From contig NC_079382.1 of NCBI RefSeq assembly GCF_021018895.1, forward strand, positions 19,638,001 through 19,702,000: a DNA stretch of 64,000 bases, given 5' to 3'. The position numbers and the translations under genes were made by a program. The notes below the pieces were generated by a model that saw nothing but the letters and a program-made list of their open reading frames with translations, was not told the DNA's origin and did no database searches. Positions 1 to 13,165 of this stretch are shown piece after piece. The number at the start of each line of letters is the position of its first letter. Position 1 is the first letter of the stretch. This DNA is from Seriola aureovittata (lineage: Eukaryota > Chordata > Actinopteri > Carangiformes > Carangidae).

Positions 1-1636
1 AACATCAGAATATTTTAAATACTAAATAAAATATATCCTGAAACCTTGGTTTGCTCCGTTAGCTCCCCGTGCTACTACAAGCTTCATGGGTGAAACAAAA
101 GGTGGTGCGTTCACATGCTCCTCAGGCGGTCATCTCGTTGTGTTTGTGTTCATGTGCTTTTAAGTCGTAATGTGGAAACATTATAAATTAAATGTTGCAA
201 AAAAATATAATACTTTGCACCATTAATCAAACATTTCGGTCAACGTTTCAGCGTCATTTTGGTATTTTTATTTAAGTTCAAGAAATGCTTACATTCTCAG
301 CTTTATTAAAAGTCCATTATGATTTCATTGCTGAATTTTGAAACTCCTGAAAATCTTTCATGACTTTCATGGTTTTTGGGAAATGAAGACAAGTAGGATG
401 TACTCTGCTTTACTTGATCACAAGTCACACATATACGTACATGTAAACTGTGAGAAATGTTCCAACAGTCCTAACAAGTTAAGGACATTTCTTGAATAAG
501 TAATAGAGTAATAGGTTTTGAGCTTTTTCCTATTTAGGCAAACTTGTTTTTATATAATCTAGTCAATTCCAGATGTTATAGTGGAGGTTCAGTTTCAGTT
601 TTTCATTCAAACTGGTCTTCTTTGACCTGCCCCCTCTAGCAGTGCTGATTAAAAACGGATCAATAAATAATTACAATATAAAATCCATAAGATGCCCTCT
701 TCCATACATGTATGTCCAGACTCCAACACATACATGCCATAAATGAACTGTATATGGAGGTCAAACAACAGGAATATCAACATGTAGTGCTTCTTCTTTC
801 TCTCCTATAGAGATAATGAAAACCATTATTCCCTTATGCTTTTTTTTTCTTGTCATTCAGGTTTGACAGAAGAGAAGAAAAGATGAAACCAGCATCAAAC
901 CTGGAGCTCTGGGAGCAAATGATATGAACCGACTGATTCTTCAGAAATTTCCCATTTCATATAGTACAAGTACATTATCCAGAATTTCGTAGCATATGTC
1001 AATATCACGGAGGCACTTACACAACTGCAACCATTGTTCAGGTAACAATGTGTATGTTAAGCAGGCTTCTAGCTTAATCACAGCTGCGGCGACTCTTTAC
1101 GAGACAGTGTCGTAGCTCCAAGTGCAGGGGTGGTTGGGACTTTGCCATCCAGGCTCTTAGGTTTTTACTCAGTGACTAAGAAGCTTAGGGCAGCAAAATG
1201 AGGGTGATAGTTGACATCCCTTCACAATAAACATCTCTGCAGACATGCTTTTTATATAATTACTCTGTTTCGTTTTGATTGGATTTGCCTGTTTTATATG
1301 CCTATTATCATCATATTTATTGGTACTGCAGCAGGAACTATGCGTGTGTTTTTTCATCAGCAGAGGAAAAGGAAATGGCAAGAGGAGGAAATCCAAACCT
1401 TTCTGTTAGAAGGCCTCAGGCAGCAGGTTTATCAAGGGCTGCAAATTTCAATTCAACAAATGTGGAGGTCTTCTTTAACCTATTACAGCCTAAGGCATCC
1501 TGAGCACTGTTTGAAAACAACCTCCAGAAACCTGAGGAATTTTTCTTAAAAAACTTGGTGTTCACCAAAACCTTTTATTACTCAGCCTCTGAAGCTGATA
1601 GAAACATGAAACATAAACCATTCATGTCTGTCTGTA

Positions 1637-1662
1637 TGTGTGTGTGTGTGTGTGTGTGTGTG
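1637..1662. repeat. (TG)13 microsatellite
   Basis: This is an uninterrupted TG dinucleotide run, typical of fish genomes. Confidence 0.95.
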
Positions 1663-3514
1663 ATTTGATGTTCACCAGGAACATGCTGCAGACCGCTCAC
1701 CCAAAACTCCAAGGACAAACCCCAGAGCTGATTCCCAGAGGGCCAGTGGCGGAGGACAAGGGTCAGTGCCGACACATTAAAAAAAGTGTTCCCAAAAGGT
1801 GAAATGTAATGTAAAGTACAGTGTCTTGTCTTGGCCGGGGGGAGAGCAGTGGATTTCTTTCTCCATCTGTGGCCTGTGGTCACATGTAGACTGCACCGAT
1901 TGAGACCACAACTACATTTACCACCACTCTGAGTGACCGAGTGAGTGACGCAATTTTGATGAAATTGTCGTCATGCCTTTGTCGTTTTAATCCTTGTGAA
2001 GTTGGAACAAAAATGCTCCTGCTCCTGTAATATTTATATTGCATATAAGCTGTAGAGCAATCTATAATGAAACAGTGATTCAATCTCGCATTAAGGTCCA
2101 AATTCACTGAGCATTCGTCTATTACAGCAAAAGAGGATGAAATGCATTTTTGACTTGTCTTCCATTTACTGTAAATTCCCCTTTTCAGAAATGTAAAAAT
2201 GTGATGCACATCTCATCGTTGAAAATCAATTAATCAATCGATCAAATCATTATCAACGCTGCCACTGCAGAGGAGTTACGAAATGTTAAATAATCATAGC
2301 TAATGATAGAAGCAGAGCTAAACTTGTGGTGATGCAGTCGCCTGGAAGATAAAGGTTATGAATTACTGCTGTAGTTTAACCCCCTTCACTGACAGGGGAG
2401 CTGTGGGTCAGTGAGGTGTACGAGTATCACTCCCTCTGTACCACTTAACAGGCTTTGACAAAGCCACTGGACCCTTAACTGCTCAAGGAGTCGCCCAGTA
2501 GATAATAATAAAGCTGTGGGTTGGACTGGGCGGCGTCCAGCTGGGCATTGCTTGTCTCTGAATAGAACAGACACTGAGCAGACCCACTGTCGTTTATAAT
2601 AAAAGAGACAGACTAAAATGGGTAAAAAGGCCAAGCTGCACAAGCATTAGACTGGTGACACGACACAAGTTTTTCAATCCATTTTAATTATCTTATTTAT
2701 TTACTGTCCAATGGCAGACCCTGCTATCCTTTGAGGAGACGGAGAGCCAGAGAGTTCAAAACATCTCATAGCCGTTAGCTGTGTTGCACCATCCACCCTC
2801 GTTTAACCCTTTAACCCCCGTCAAAACATCAGTTGCTCCACAAAAAGTGACACACTTTACAGATACAGTAGTTATAAGACATTACTCAATAGTGCAAATA
2901 CATAAGTAAACAGTCCTAATTTGTTGTCCTGTTAGCGACTGATCTAGCTACCTTATGCACTGATAGTTTAGCAAGGTCAGCTAACACAGAGAGCTGTTGT
3001 GACGGAGTAGCACTAACAGTTTCCCTGGGTAGCGTTTCCCCAGCTGGCTAGCATGTTAGCTCACCAGCATTTGAAGAGAAAGCAGGTGAGGATATGGACA
3101 TGGATGACACCAAGTTACGATGATGTAAGTGCTACCGCACTGGTAAATTTTTATGGAAGCTGTCATTTTTTTTGTATGTGTAGGCGGATGTGAAATGTCC
3201 CTCCTGGCCCACCCCTCCCCCACTCCAGAGGCTCGCCTCAACGTGGTGTCAGACCTTCAGCTTTATGGTTAGCACCTAGTTAGCACCATCTATCTTGTGA
3301 GGATCACTCATAGCTGCTCTGTGACTGGACATTCAAGACCAGACTGACCACATTTTGTTTTCTCCTAGGGAATTCTGGGTAATATTCTGTAAATTCCCCC
3401 CACCCATCCTGAGAGGAACAGCCACTGAGCAATTGCCAATTAAAAAGGACAGACTGACAGATTGGATTGTGGCATAAAATGGGCGGACATACTGACAGAC
3501 ATAGGTGATTTATG

Positions 3515-3521
3515 GTGTGTC

Positions 3522-3564
<43 letters not shown>

Positions 3565-3573
3565 CTGTGTGTG

Positions 3574-3623
<50 letters not shown>

Positions 3624-3644
3624 CGTGCGCGTGCGTGCGTGTGC
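3515..3644. repeat. interrupted (GT)n microsatellite, about 130 bp
   Basis: A GT tract is broken by TTT, TTC and GTGC steps and ends in a GTGC-rich stretch. The alternating purine-pyrimidine pattern suits Z-DNA. It creates false open reading frames of Val-Cys on the plus strand and His-Thr on the minus strand. Confidence 0.95.
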
Positions 3645-4059
3645 AAGTGTGAGGAGGAGAGGTGACAAGCCTTCCATTCAGGGACCACCAGTGCAACTGC
3701 TCATAACCTCTGCAGAACAGATGGAGAGGACAATGGGCACTTAGGGAGGATGACACAGAGGTATGTTTTATCAAGTTGAAAATCCTCCGTGTGTGTGTAC
3801 TGTATCTGCTACCTGTGTTTCCCACTCTCATAAGGACATTGCTCAGTGCTTTCTTTTCTCCCTGCAGGTACACTGATGTGATGTTAGAGGCCATAAAGAT
3901 GCTAACTCTGCACAGGGATTCCTCCATCCCCCTCACAGCAGCCGTTGACTTCTATCATCTACCTCCTAGTATTTTTTCTACTCCCTTGCTCTGCTGCTCT
4001 GTCTCTGCGGAATAAAAGCCCTTTTCATGTCGGTGAGTGGGGGAAGAAATCTGGAAGGG

Positions 4060-4061
<2 letters not shown>

Positions 4062-4105
<44 letters not shown>
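4062..4105. repeat. (CT)n microsatellite
   Basis: This is a pure CT dinucleotide run of about 44 bp. It creates Ser-Leu reading frames that are not genes. Confidence 0.95.
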
Positions 4106-4108
<3 letters not shown>

Positions 4109-5362
4109 CACAACTTTAAAACCATTCCTTCAGGGGGTTGTTATGTACTGCATCTGCAGATTCACAAAACATGCTTCCTGGTAAGTGTCCTGAAGAGTAA
4201 GCACTGCTGCGTGTTCATATGCTTCGTTCATCAATTATTAACACTGTGCATTTGCGTTTCCACAGTTATTTTCTAAATAACAACAAGGGAATGAAAATCA
4301 AGCAAGAAAATGACAGATTGTGCATTTTAATAAACATATGGAGCATCAAAAAAATCAATCATAAAATCAGACCTGTGCACATGCACCTAAGTGCTGATTG
4401 CAATACAAGAACCAGTAAAGTCAATGTTAGTGGTTCATCAGGTTGTAGCTTGAAATCCTCCGGCAGCAACTAAGAAACCACGTGCAAATTCAGACAACAT
4501 CACTAATTTGACACCACACGCGGCTGCAAATACTCACAACACACAATACAACCATATACAGACACGTCATCTGTGCTGCTTGTAGCGGTTCCTGTATTTG
4601 GTTGCATGTTTGCCATACTGTACCAAGCTGTGGTGAATATGTCAGTGTTGTGTTGACAGCCTGTTGCACGGCCCAAAGTGTCTCTAAATGATCAAGTTAA
4701 TGCAGGTTAAATGCAAAGCTGGAGTCAGGACATGTAGCAAGAGAGAGACTGGATTCAAAACAGCATGTGGCAGAAAGAAAAGACAGTGGATGGATTGGAA
4801 AAACACTATAAAAGATAATGATCTTATCATGCAAACATTAACTTAATTGAGAATGAGCATAGCAGCGCAGAATGGCTAATGTTCCTCATCCATTAGCCAC
4901 CTACACGAATATCACAATATCAGTTTAGTAGCCTCAGTGACATTCAAGACAATCGCTGTTATACACATAATGCATTTCTTTCTCATGTGCATACTTCAAT
5001 AATTGGTGTAATAAGAGGGTCGAGTGTCACTGAAGGTTTCCTCAATTTATATTTAACAAACCGAGAAAGAGAAACGATGGCTCCGTGCTCTGGAAACAAA
5101 TCCCAGCGCACCACAAGTGTTTGAGAGTGTTTGCTCTGGACAATTTGTGCCGGAGAAACAAGAAAAAGATACAATTATATCAAACCTGGCACTATCGCTG
5201 TGTTGTCTGCACTTGACCGTTGTTCAACAGAAAATATGAGGTTACAGCAACTCACCCTCAAACCACAAACATTTCTTCCATTTCTTCCTCTACAGGTTAA
5301 ACAAACACTGGTGTATTTTTTACTTTATTGGACAGAACAAAGCTAGGTATCCATCTCTCTCT

Positions 5363-5470
5363 AGCCTTTATGCTAAGCTAGGCTAAACAAATCCAGACTA
5401 CTGCTCCATATTTAACACCCACACGTGAGAGGGGTTTTCTCATCTCAGTTTCAGGAAGAAATTAGAAACA
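5363..5470. repeat. half copy of a teleost foldback repeat
   Basis: The segment runs from a 'gctaagctaggctaa' core through a 'catatttaac' block, a 'gtgagag' block and a 'tctcatct' block. The same blocks in the same order form the right arm of the fuller copy at about 6318-6600. I know this layout from a very common palindromic repeat of teleosts. Only one arm can be recognised here, so it is a truncated or decayed copy. Confidence 0.55.
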
Positions 5471-6317
5471 GTCACAAACCAAAAAAGATGCTTATTGGTC
5501 CTGGTATAGGTAATTACTTTTGAGCAGGGTGTGATGGCCAGTTAATGACACCCAATTTGGGTTAAGTGGGCTTACTATGAACAGTAGAAGACTCATTAGG
5601 GTCTAGTCTGTGGGGGAACAAGCAGAATCAATCAGTGAAAACGCTCATTAAGCAAAAGCTGTAGATTTTTTTTTTTTTTTTTCACTAAGTCAAATTAATA
5701 GGCAGATGAAAAAGTTTCTTCTTATTAAGATTTCTGGAGAATGAATAACCCGAGAGGCTGCTAAATTTAGCTAAAACTGGTTGAAGATGTCTTTCTGTAA
5801 AGATTAATGGTCATTAGAGGAGAAGCCGAAGTGAAAAAGAGCATGAATCCGGTGACAAAGGCCTGTGTTTTTGTTCTTGACATAATTAGGTGGAGTCTGT
5901 GTCTGTGTGCACTTTAGGATCAACCCGTAACGCAATGACAGCCCCCGCTATGCTCACCATGTGATGCTGCATCGGATGAGTTCAGCAGGTTCAGATGTGC
6001 CGCTGTCATGAAGGAAGAAGGGTGCAGTCATCGACTGTTATTGATGGAGCGGAGACAGAAATAGAAACATAATGCCTCATTATGTGCAGGTATTTTTGGG
6101 ACACTAGTGACACTTTTCTGATGTTCCTTGTGCTGACTGTGAGCTATTTCCAGGGAAGCAAACGTGTTTTCTTTTGATTTCACTACTTGAATCAGATGCT
6201 TTGTAATAGCAAGTAAAGGTCTAAGCTGACATTCAAAATTTAACAAAAGACAAGTGGACCACAATGTCTGAAATAAAAATCTTAAAGTCACATTATAGAA
6301 ATGAAACTGAATCGGAC

Positions 6318-6600
6318 ATCGAGTTTAAAATAATAGTTTGACAGATGCTTATTGACTTTCTGGGGGAGAGTTAGATGATAAAATCGATATCTCATACTTG
6401 CCCTCTGAATGTAAGGCTACAGCCAGTAGCCAGTTAGCTTCTTAGCTGTCGGTTACTGTTGGAGACAACCAGGCTATTTCCTGTCCAGCTAAGCTAACTA
6501 GCTAACATGTTTCATATTTACTGTAAAGATGTGAGAGTGGTCTCACTCTCCTCATCTAACCCTCCGCCAGCAAAGCAAACAAGTAGAAGAAGAAAAACAG
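6318..6600. repeat. foldback (palindromic) teleost repeat
   Basis: The left arm carries 'aatagtttgacag', 'gggggagagttagatgat', 'aaatcgatatctcat' and 'gctacagccagtagc'. The right arm carries approximate reverse complements: 'gctaagctaac', 'catatttactgtaaagatg', 'tgagagtggtctcactctc' and 'catctaaccctccgcc'. Arms of about 100 bp flank a short centre, as in the common palindromic nonautonomous element of teleosts. It has no coding capacity. The LINE relic lies immediately downstream, so these are probably nested or adjacent insertions. Confidence 0.65.
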
Positions 6601-6839
6601 TTGAGCAAGAGGTGGGAGGGAAGATGGACAATCAGGATGGATAACACAGTAATTACTGGCATGGCAATGATGAATGATCAAAGGATCCTGAGACAATGTG
6701 GCTGTGGGTGGTCCAAAGTGACAAACCTACTTGGAACCGTGAAGCCACCAGGGGAGGCAAAATGCAGCAGCAGCAACCAGATGCAGCTTTTGCAGTGCTG
6801 CAGCAGGTCAGACACGAGGCATCGAGGCCAGGTGGAGCA

Positions 6840-7290
6840 CCACACTGGTCCCACCGTTGCAGCTGGTGAGAGAAAGGAAGAGCAGTCGTCCCTTAAGGAT
6901 TTGCGTCGACAACAGCATGTGGCACGAGCATCACAACGAAACGCTGAGCAGGGAATCAACAAGAGGGACATCAGAGAGGCCAATCCCAAAATCCAAAGTC
7001 AAGTGGCCAAAAGCCAGTGACGAGCATGCATGGAGAGGCTTCGACCAGACCCTACACATCACCCTCCACAACAAGCTAAGAGGAAGCACAACCTCTAAAC
7101 TGAACATCTTTAGTTGAAAAGGGAGGGAGAAATCCTCCAGTTGGTAAAGGAGTGGCATCTTGTGCAAAAATCATGGAGGAAAGCCAAGGACCACAAAAAG
7201 GAGGGCTAGAAGAATCGGTGGAACCAGATCAAAGTAAGACTCACACAGGGAGAAAGCAAGGGTGAGCTTCTCCCAGGACCCCTTCAAATA
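6840..7290 (+). mobile_element. degenerate LINE (non-LTR retrotransposon) ORF relic
   Basis: The frame entered at 6857 gives a block beginning VKWPKASDEHAW, followed by a Phe-Asp, spaced leucines and a KLN-type end. After a frame change, 7107-7190 gives ILQLVKEWHLVQKSWRKA and then a KKEG block. Further on (about 7240-7290) pieces resembling a DPFK block appear in yet another frame. These blocks and their order match the region upstream of the reverse transcriptase in LINE polyproteins I know from fish and other aquatic animals. Stops and at least two frame changes break it, and no reverse transcriptase catalytic motif is present. It is therefore a dead 5' fragment. The 139-codon frame at 6601-7020 overlaps this region in another frame and is not a gene. 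Clade is not assigned. Confidence 0.6.
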
Positions 7291-8302
7291 CGACTGAGCC
7301 ATCCAAGAGAAGGAGACCAGGACTTGGACCACTGAGCATAAGCGTTCTTCTCAGTCGTGGCAAACCTCACGACCAGCTACCAACTCCCCCATCCTTTTCT
7401 CAGCATTTGAGATCATCCTAACATGTGGAGGACATGTTCCGAGGAGTCCGACCCCAGTCAGGGTCGACGAAGGAGCTACAAGGTGACATCACCGCCCAAC
7501 TTCAGACAGCAGCGTGTTCCTCCACACTCCTGAAGAGGCTTGAGGAGAGCTAACATTGACCCAGATGAAAATAAAACCAGCCAAGTCCTGCGGTCTCTCA
7601 ATCTGGAAAGGAGTCAGGAAGCTCCTACAGCACAGCCTGAGGTCATTTTCTTCACTGTGTCTGTTATTGCAGCTGTTCAACAATGGCCTGGTACTGCCAC
7701 ACTGTACTCAGCTCAGCTAGGAAAGGTAATGCAGTAAAAAAAAAAAGAAAAAAGAAAAAAGAAATACCTCCCAGCTCAGCTTCAGCTTCAAGATGACGAT
7801 GCACTGATGACAGAGCAAATTATAAACTGCTGCCACATCTGAGCCATTAGGTTATACAGTGAACACTATGAAACATTTAGCTTCCAAATGTAATTACATT
7901 TCCTCAGATAATATGGACACATTTCAAAATTTACAGCCGTGTGTTTGTAGTTTCCGTTCACTGGAGCATTGCCATGCTTTGCCTGAGCTGCCCAGCCAGT
8001 GTCTATAATGGCATTTCAGAAAAGGGGATATTACTGATGGGAAGACCAAAAATAAAAAAAGAAATGACGTACTGTATGTACGTCTTTGTAGGAATATACA
8101 GCCAGGATTCCCAGCACCGGTTCAGCCCAGTCTGTATAATGGAACCAATAACATTATCAATAGGAGATATATTTATGTAAGAATTACCTTTTCTATGAAG
8201 AAGAATGTCCTTTTTCCACTGAAAATTACAGAGAAAGAAGAGCTTGTAGAGTCTTGGACAGGAAGACTCAAAGCTGAAATGCTGCCAGAGGGGCTTCTTC
8301 AA
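7291..8302. other. gene-free DNA
   Basis: I see no recognisable gene. A 42-codon open stretch at 7425-7553 (VEDMFRGVRPQSGSTKELQ at its start) is not a family I recognise and may be further LINE remnant. An A-rich tract lies at 7737-7762. Confidence 0.5.
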
Positions 8303-8410
8303 AGTGCTGAATTAATGGTGTGAATAGTTCTGTAAATGAGAGATTCCAGTTTTTGATTTTTTAATACATTTTCAAATTTCTAAAATGATGTTTTTACTTT
8401 ATTATAGGTA
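8303..8410. mobile_element. Tc1/mariner terminal fragment
   Basis: The segment contains 'cagtttttgattttttaata' followed by 'cattttcaaatttctaaaa'. A near match ('cagtttttgatttttaatac') lies at the right end of the larger relic at about 24075-24100. Both resemble the terminal inverted repeat region of common fish Tc1/mariner elements. No transposase sequence is attached, so this is an isolated end. Confidence 0.6.
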
Positions 8411-11400
8411 ATTTAGTGTTTGTATTTTTGACAGATAGGCCTTTTAATGCCATTGTTAGCTGAGCTCTGTCTCAAACAGGAAAACTGAGGTTTAATTCCA
8501 CAACCAGTAAGATTATTTTTTTTGCCCTCAAGGAGACGCGTGTGGGGGTGTGTGATTTTGTCAATCCATTTTCGTAGATGTAATGTAAGCATGAAAAACT
8601 GGCTTCCTTTGTGCTTGCATGTGCGTCTGTTTGTGTGTTTCTGTGTCTACAGTTGAATTTGATCATCCTATTGTGAGTGCTGCCTTGTGTTTGTGTGTGA
8701 GTCTCTGTTCTTTGTGGAGGAGCTGATGAATGGCTGTGATTAGCAGGGAGGGTGACACCGGAGCTTCTGGAGCGCCCTGCAGGATTACAGGACATCACCG
8801 GCGTTTGAGAAACAACCACTGAGGTAGAAAATCGCCACCATGAAGTGACACATTCATACACGTACATACAGAAGCATTTCAGTGACTTAAGAAAAGACAG
8901 ATAAATATACACGAAACACACTAGTATATTATCTGGAAATACTTAGAGGCTGCACTTAAAGACATACAAAGGTTGGAACACTTGATTGAGTCTGTGCTAG
9001 AGCTTTTTCCAAAAGTCAAGCCCGAATAAATTCAGAATAAAATGTAATTTCCTTGACTTTACAAACACAACCCATATACCTTAATGTTTCCTGTTAACAA
9101 AGATAAAACTTTTAAAATAAGTGTTTTAGAGCCAGATAAGAACGATTAAACATCAGAGGTCAGCTTCGTCCAGTACCGTTAGAGACCACAAACCAAGCCA
9201 TAAATCAAGCATAGACTCAGACCTAAAATTTAATAATAACATCGCATCTCCAAAACAAATGGTAGAAAAACATAATATTTCACAAAAATCAGACCAAAAC
9301 ATTATGTCTCGGAGGGGCTGCGACGCGAGCTGTCGCTAACGTTTGCTCAAGTCATTTCTGTAGATATTTTAATGTGGAAAACTTGTGAATAACTATCTTT
9401 TTAACCCTAAAAATGCAGTTTGTGAAATATTTTTCATGAGACCTGAGTAATGTCTGCTAGTATTCCTTTCAATCTGAATACAACGCCAACACCCTCCAGC
9501 GATAAGGGAGGACAGTCTGTACGTAGCCTGAGGGGGCACAGCAGTAGTTGATGGTGATTCAGACAGTGAAGTCAACAATGTTCAGAGAGAGTTTAGTAAG
9601 AAAATAAATCGGAAACAATAAAAGTGACAGAGAAATTCTAAATTGGATATGAGAGGGACATTATACCCTGTGCACAAGGCATTGGAGTATCAAGGGGTAC
9701 ATTTAATTACTTGGCATTCTTGTGCCTTTACAGGAGAAGTGTGCCGGCAACCGGATACAATGTCTCTCATTGATTTCCCAATCTGAAAAGGGCATTGCTG
9801 GTGAAATATGCATTTTCCTGTCTGCATTTGACTTGCTTTTTATTTTTTTATTTTTTTACTGCCATTTCATCATTAGTTTGCACTTTTACATAATTGGTAA
9901 CCAATATAGGGCATTACATTGAGATACCTTTGCATTCCTGGCAGCCAACTTCTGTATTTAGATAACCTTGGTTTGGCATGAAACCAGGGTCATGAAAAAT
10001 TTATGTACAGTAACTCAGCGACAACATCCGCTGTCAATTACAGTAAAAGAAAGCTATTATGTACACAGCGGTTTACACAGCGGTTTACACAGCGGTTTAC
10101 ACTGGTTTTACACGCTGTCGCTCCAGCTATCATGTTACCACTGGCGACCCTCTCTTCACTGACCACAGACTTTGGTTTCCGAGGGGAAGCACTTGGCATC
10201 CAATCAGAAGCTAAGTGGGATGTGGTCGTTGGGTGGCCTTTAACTGAGTCCTTCCAGACGGGAGGATTTATTGTTCTGGAAATTGAAAAGAATAAGGACG
10301 TAGTATTTTCTCACCCACTTAGGCCTGTAATCCATGAAACATTTATTTTGCCGCAAACTGTGCGTACAGATGAGAATTCAGGCTTTAGCAATGCATGTGA
10401 CAGCTAAGTCATACTGTAGTATATATCGGTGGTGTGCTGTGACTTTTACAGATAGGCAAGCAGAGCCTTTTTCTCTCTTAAATTCTGGGCCTGTCCTGTC
10501 TCATCACATTTTTTGTGCTGCCTCTCTTTCCTGTGCTGAAAGTCTCTCTCCTGCATCTTGCTGCTCTCTGCCTTGACATCTTCACCTTTTCTCCTTCCGA
10601 TCTGAAGACGTTTAAGGATTATTCTTCTGAACTGACAGTCAATATATGAAATGTGCAGTATGGGGGGAAAAAATATATAAAAATTGTTTCTATCAAAATA
10701 CTTTTTCCATTAACTGACAATGACAGACTCCAGTGACAATACAGCATCCTGTGTTTTCCTGCCTCAGTGTTGTTAATCTTTTTTAGCTCATAGTCTGGAC
10801 TGTAGTTGGGAAGCACAGGGGAGACGCAGGAACGCCGGTCTTTAGAAATTGTAGCTTTAGTTGTACCACAAACAGCCTAAAGAGCATATACATCGCACTG
10901 TACGTTCACAGCTGTACTGCTAACTGCTAACTAACTAGCTAACTCTTTCCTCCAGACGCCAGCTTCACCGCGCTCTCTCTCTCTCTCTCTCGCCAGCTAG
11001 GCACACAACCTACATACTGAGCTGTTCCTGAAAGGAGCTGCTCTACTCCTGTAACAATATTCTGTCTCAAACTTCTCAAACTTACAGCAGATCTTGCACA
11101 GAGATGATAAATCTGTGTAATGTTCTCGTTTACTTGCTCTCCTTTCCTCTTGAAGCTTAATGCGAGAGTTTAGTTTCCACACACTCCTGCGCATGCATAT
11201 AATGCTGCAATATCATAACTGATCTCAGAACGGGGGGAGAAGCTGAGTCAAGAACAGCTTGACAAGCAAACAAGGCTAATGCTAGTCACCAGTCAAAGAT
11301 TTCAGGATTATCCTCAATGCGAAATCCTCCAAAAAAAGGCTGCTGTCCCTTCCACTTGACAAGTTTGAGCCTCTGTCAATGGGACACGTTCACACCCGCA

Positions 11401-13023
11401 AAAATGACAGAACCGGCAGATACAGAGGCTGATCGTCAAGCTAGCTTACAGAAACAATAACCTGCTGCCACCACAAGTGGGCAGTAAAGTACATAAAGAA
11501 CGCAAAAAGGCATCAGATCCTTGATGTGTCCTGTTTTGGATTGTTGAGGTCCACTTTAAGAATATTTAGAAACTTACAAAACACATTGTTTTCACATTTA
11601 TGAATTTGACAAATGCTTTAAGTACATATTATTATGTTACTTAAATTTACAAAATTTGGTTCACAATCCCTTAGGAAGGGGGAGACATGTCCCCCCCTGT
11701 CCCCACCAGGATTTCCGCCTATGGGTCTGAGATCAGATGTAAGGACAGATATCACTTCCGAATCAGTATCGTTCTAATTGATGTCTATTTTTAGCTCTAA
11801 CTGGGCAAGCTGTATGCCTTGCATGCCACTCGTACATATCACGGCCTGGCAACAAATGGCATGGCACTGAATTTGAAATGATCTTCACTCAGTGGGTAAC
11901 ATGTTAGATATAATACCAGCTTTAAAATGCCCCAATTCTGCCTCTCTCTGGCACTGAATGGGCCGTACCAACCATGAGCTCTTTGATACCAATGTTTTGT
12001 GTTAGATAAAGGCTACTCCTACCCAGCTGATAGTGAGCCACAATAGAGGGTTGTTTATCTCAAGTCCTCAGCAACGGAGGCCGTTGTGCAAGCTGAAGAA
12101 TGGGAGGAGGAGGAATGCTGAAATGCTTGAAAATTTTTAAATAACTGTTTGTTCAACAAAAGTGCACAGACGTGAATTCTGCAGTGGTCTAATAATCAGG
12201 GTTGAGGCTTTGTCATGTAAATCAGCAGGTACATCCAAACAGCACCTGACAATCAAAAGGAACAAATGAGAACAAATAAGGCTGCTGCATCTTTAGCTCG
12301 GGAGGCTTGGCTGGCAGACTGCTGGATGAGGTTTTACTCATGCCAAGAAATTATTCAAGTGCAGAGGTAGTGACTGTACATGCCCTACTTTTTATGCTAC
12401 TTCACTGCTGTTTCTCCAGTTGTAAGAGGTGCTGCTTGTAAAATCAGGCTCCACTGAGGCGATATTAAGTTCTGGGTCAACAACAACGGCAACACTCACA
12501 CAATGAGATCACAGTTCGGGGGATTCTTCAGTGGCTTCCTTTGTATACAGATTGGGATAGGGGGGTTCAATGATGATTACCACTGTAAACCCAAGAGTAT
12601 ACAAATGGTATTAACCACGTAACAAGCACGAGTTAATCCTGATCCTGGGCTGTAATGGATTTTTCAGTGATGAGATGTTCACTAAAAGATGTTAGACCAA
12701 GACGAGGTTTAATCCGTTATGTGAGACTAGTCAACTAGCTGCAGGCAGCTATGTGAATGGGCTGGCTGATTGTAGCACATGCCGTAGCACCTAATGTCAT
12801 TGGCGCAAATTATTATTATAGAGGTTTCCATTTAGTGAGTAGATTTATAGTCAAATTATTTAAAACAAACATTTGTTGATAAGAAACAAATTGCCTCTCA
12901 GGGGTCACTAAAGTACAACAAAAATTGAAATGTTAATGGCCTTGAAGCTACCTAATCTTGAGGCATGGTCTTATAATGGAGCTGCGTATCAAAATCTACT
13001 TTTAAAGATTCACTTCACCAGTC
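8411..13023. other. gene-free DNA
   Basis: No conserved coding sequence was recognised. The longest frame (8472-8921, minus) has a low-complexity, GT/CA-influenced composition and no recognisable motif. A small 12-bp tandem repeat lies at 10063-10109 and a short CT run at about 10974-10991. The rest looks like ordinary AT-rich intergenic DNA. Confidence 0.55.
10063..10109. repeat. 12-bp tandem repeat, about 4 units
   Basis: Three perfect copies of 'acacagcggttt' are followed by one degenerate copy. Because 12 is a multiple of 3, it yields a short repeated peptide in two open frames, which I take as incidental. Confidence 0.9.
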
Positions 13024-13165
13024 TTAAAGGTCCCATATTGTATAAAGATTTCGATGTAGTTTTTGATTATAAAGCAGATATAGGTTCTATATTAATACTG
13101 TGAAAGTATGAAAGCGCTCAGTCAACAGAGAAATGCCCCGACAAAAGTTGTGTTACAAACTAGGT
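13024..13165 (+). repeat. dispersed teleost repeat, GGTCCCATATT family, copy 1
   Basis: The copy starts 'ttaaaggtcccatattgtat' and contains 'attaatactgtgaaagtatg' followed by a 'gcgctcagtc' block. A second copy lies in the opposite orientation at 20975-21140. I recall this as a common teleost palindromic element whose ends read TTAAAGGTCCCATATT; only one arm is evident here. Confidence 0.7.

Larger units (their letters stand above)
1..5340. other. upstream gene-free DNA
   Basis: No open reading frame here looks like a conserved protein. The longer ones are read through GT/CA or CT microsatellites (3304-3936, 4037-4276) or are short and featureless. The stretch is AT-rich and holds a (TG)n tract at 1637-1662, a long GT tract at 3515-3644 and a CT tract at 4062-4105. 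I see no CpG-rich promoter-like segment and no tRNA or rRNA. It is most likely intergenic DNA 5' of ptchd4, but a remote 5' untranslated exon cannot be excluded from sequence alone. Confidence 0.6.

Noticed and set aside
3304..3936. 210-codon minus-strand frame with His-Thr repeats
   Set aside because: The core is the GT/CA microsatellite and the flanks lack any recognisable domain or splice logic.
6601..7020. 139-codon frame as a host gene
   Set aside because: It overlaps a LINE relic in another frame and has no recognisable domain of its own.
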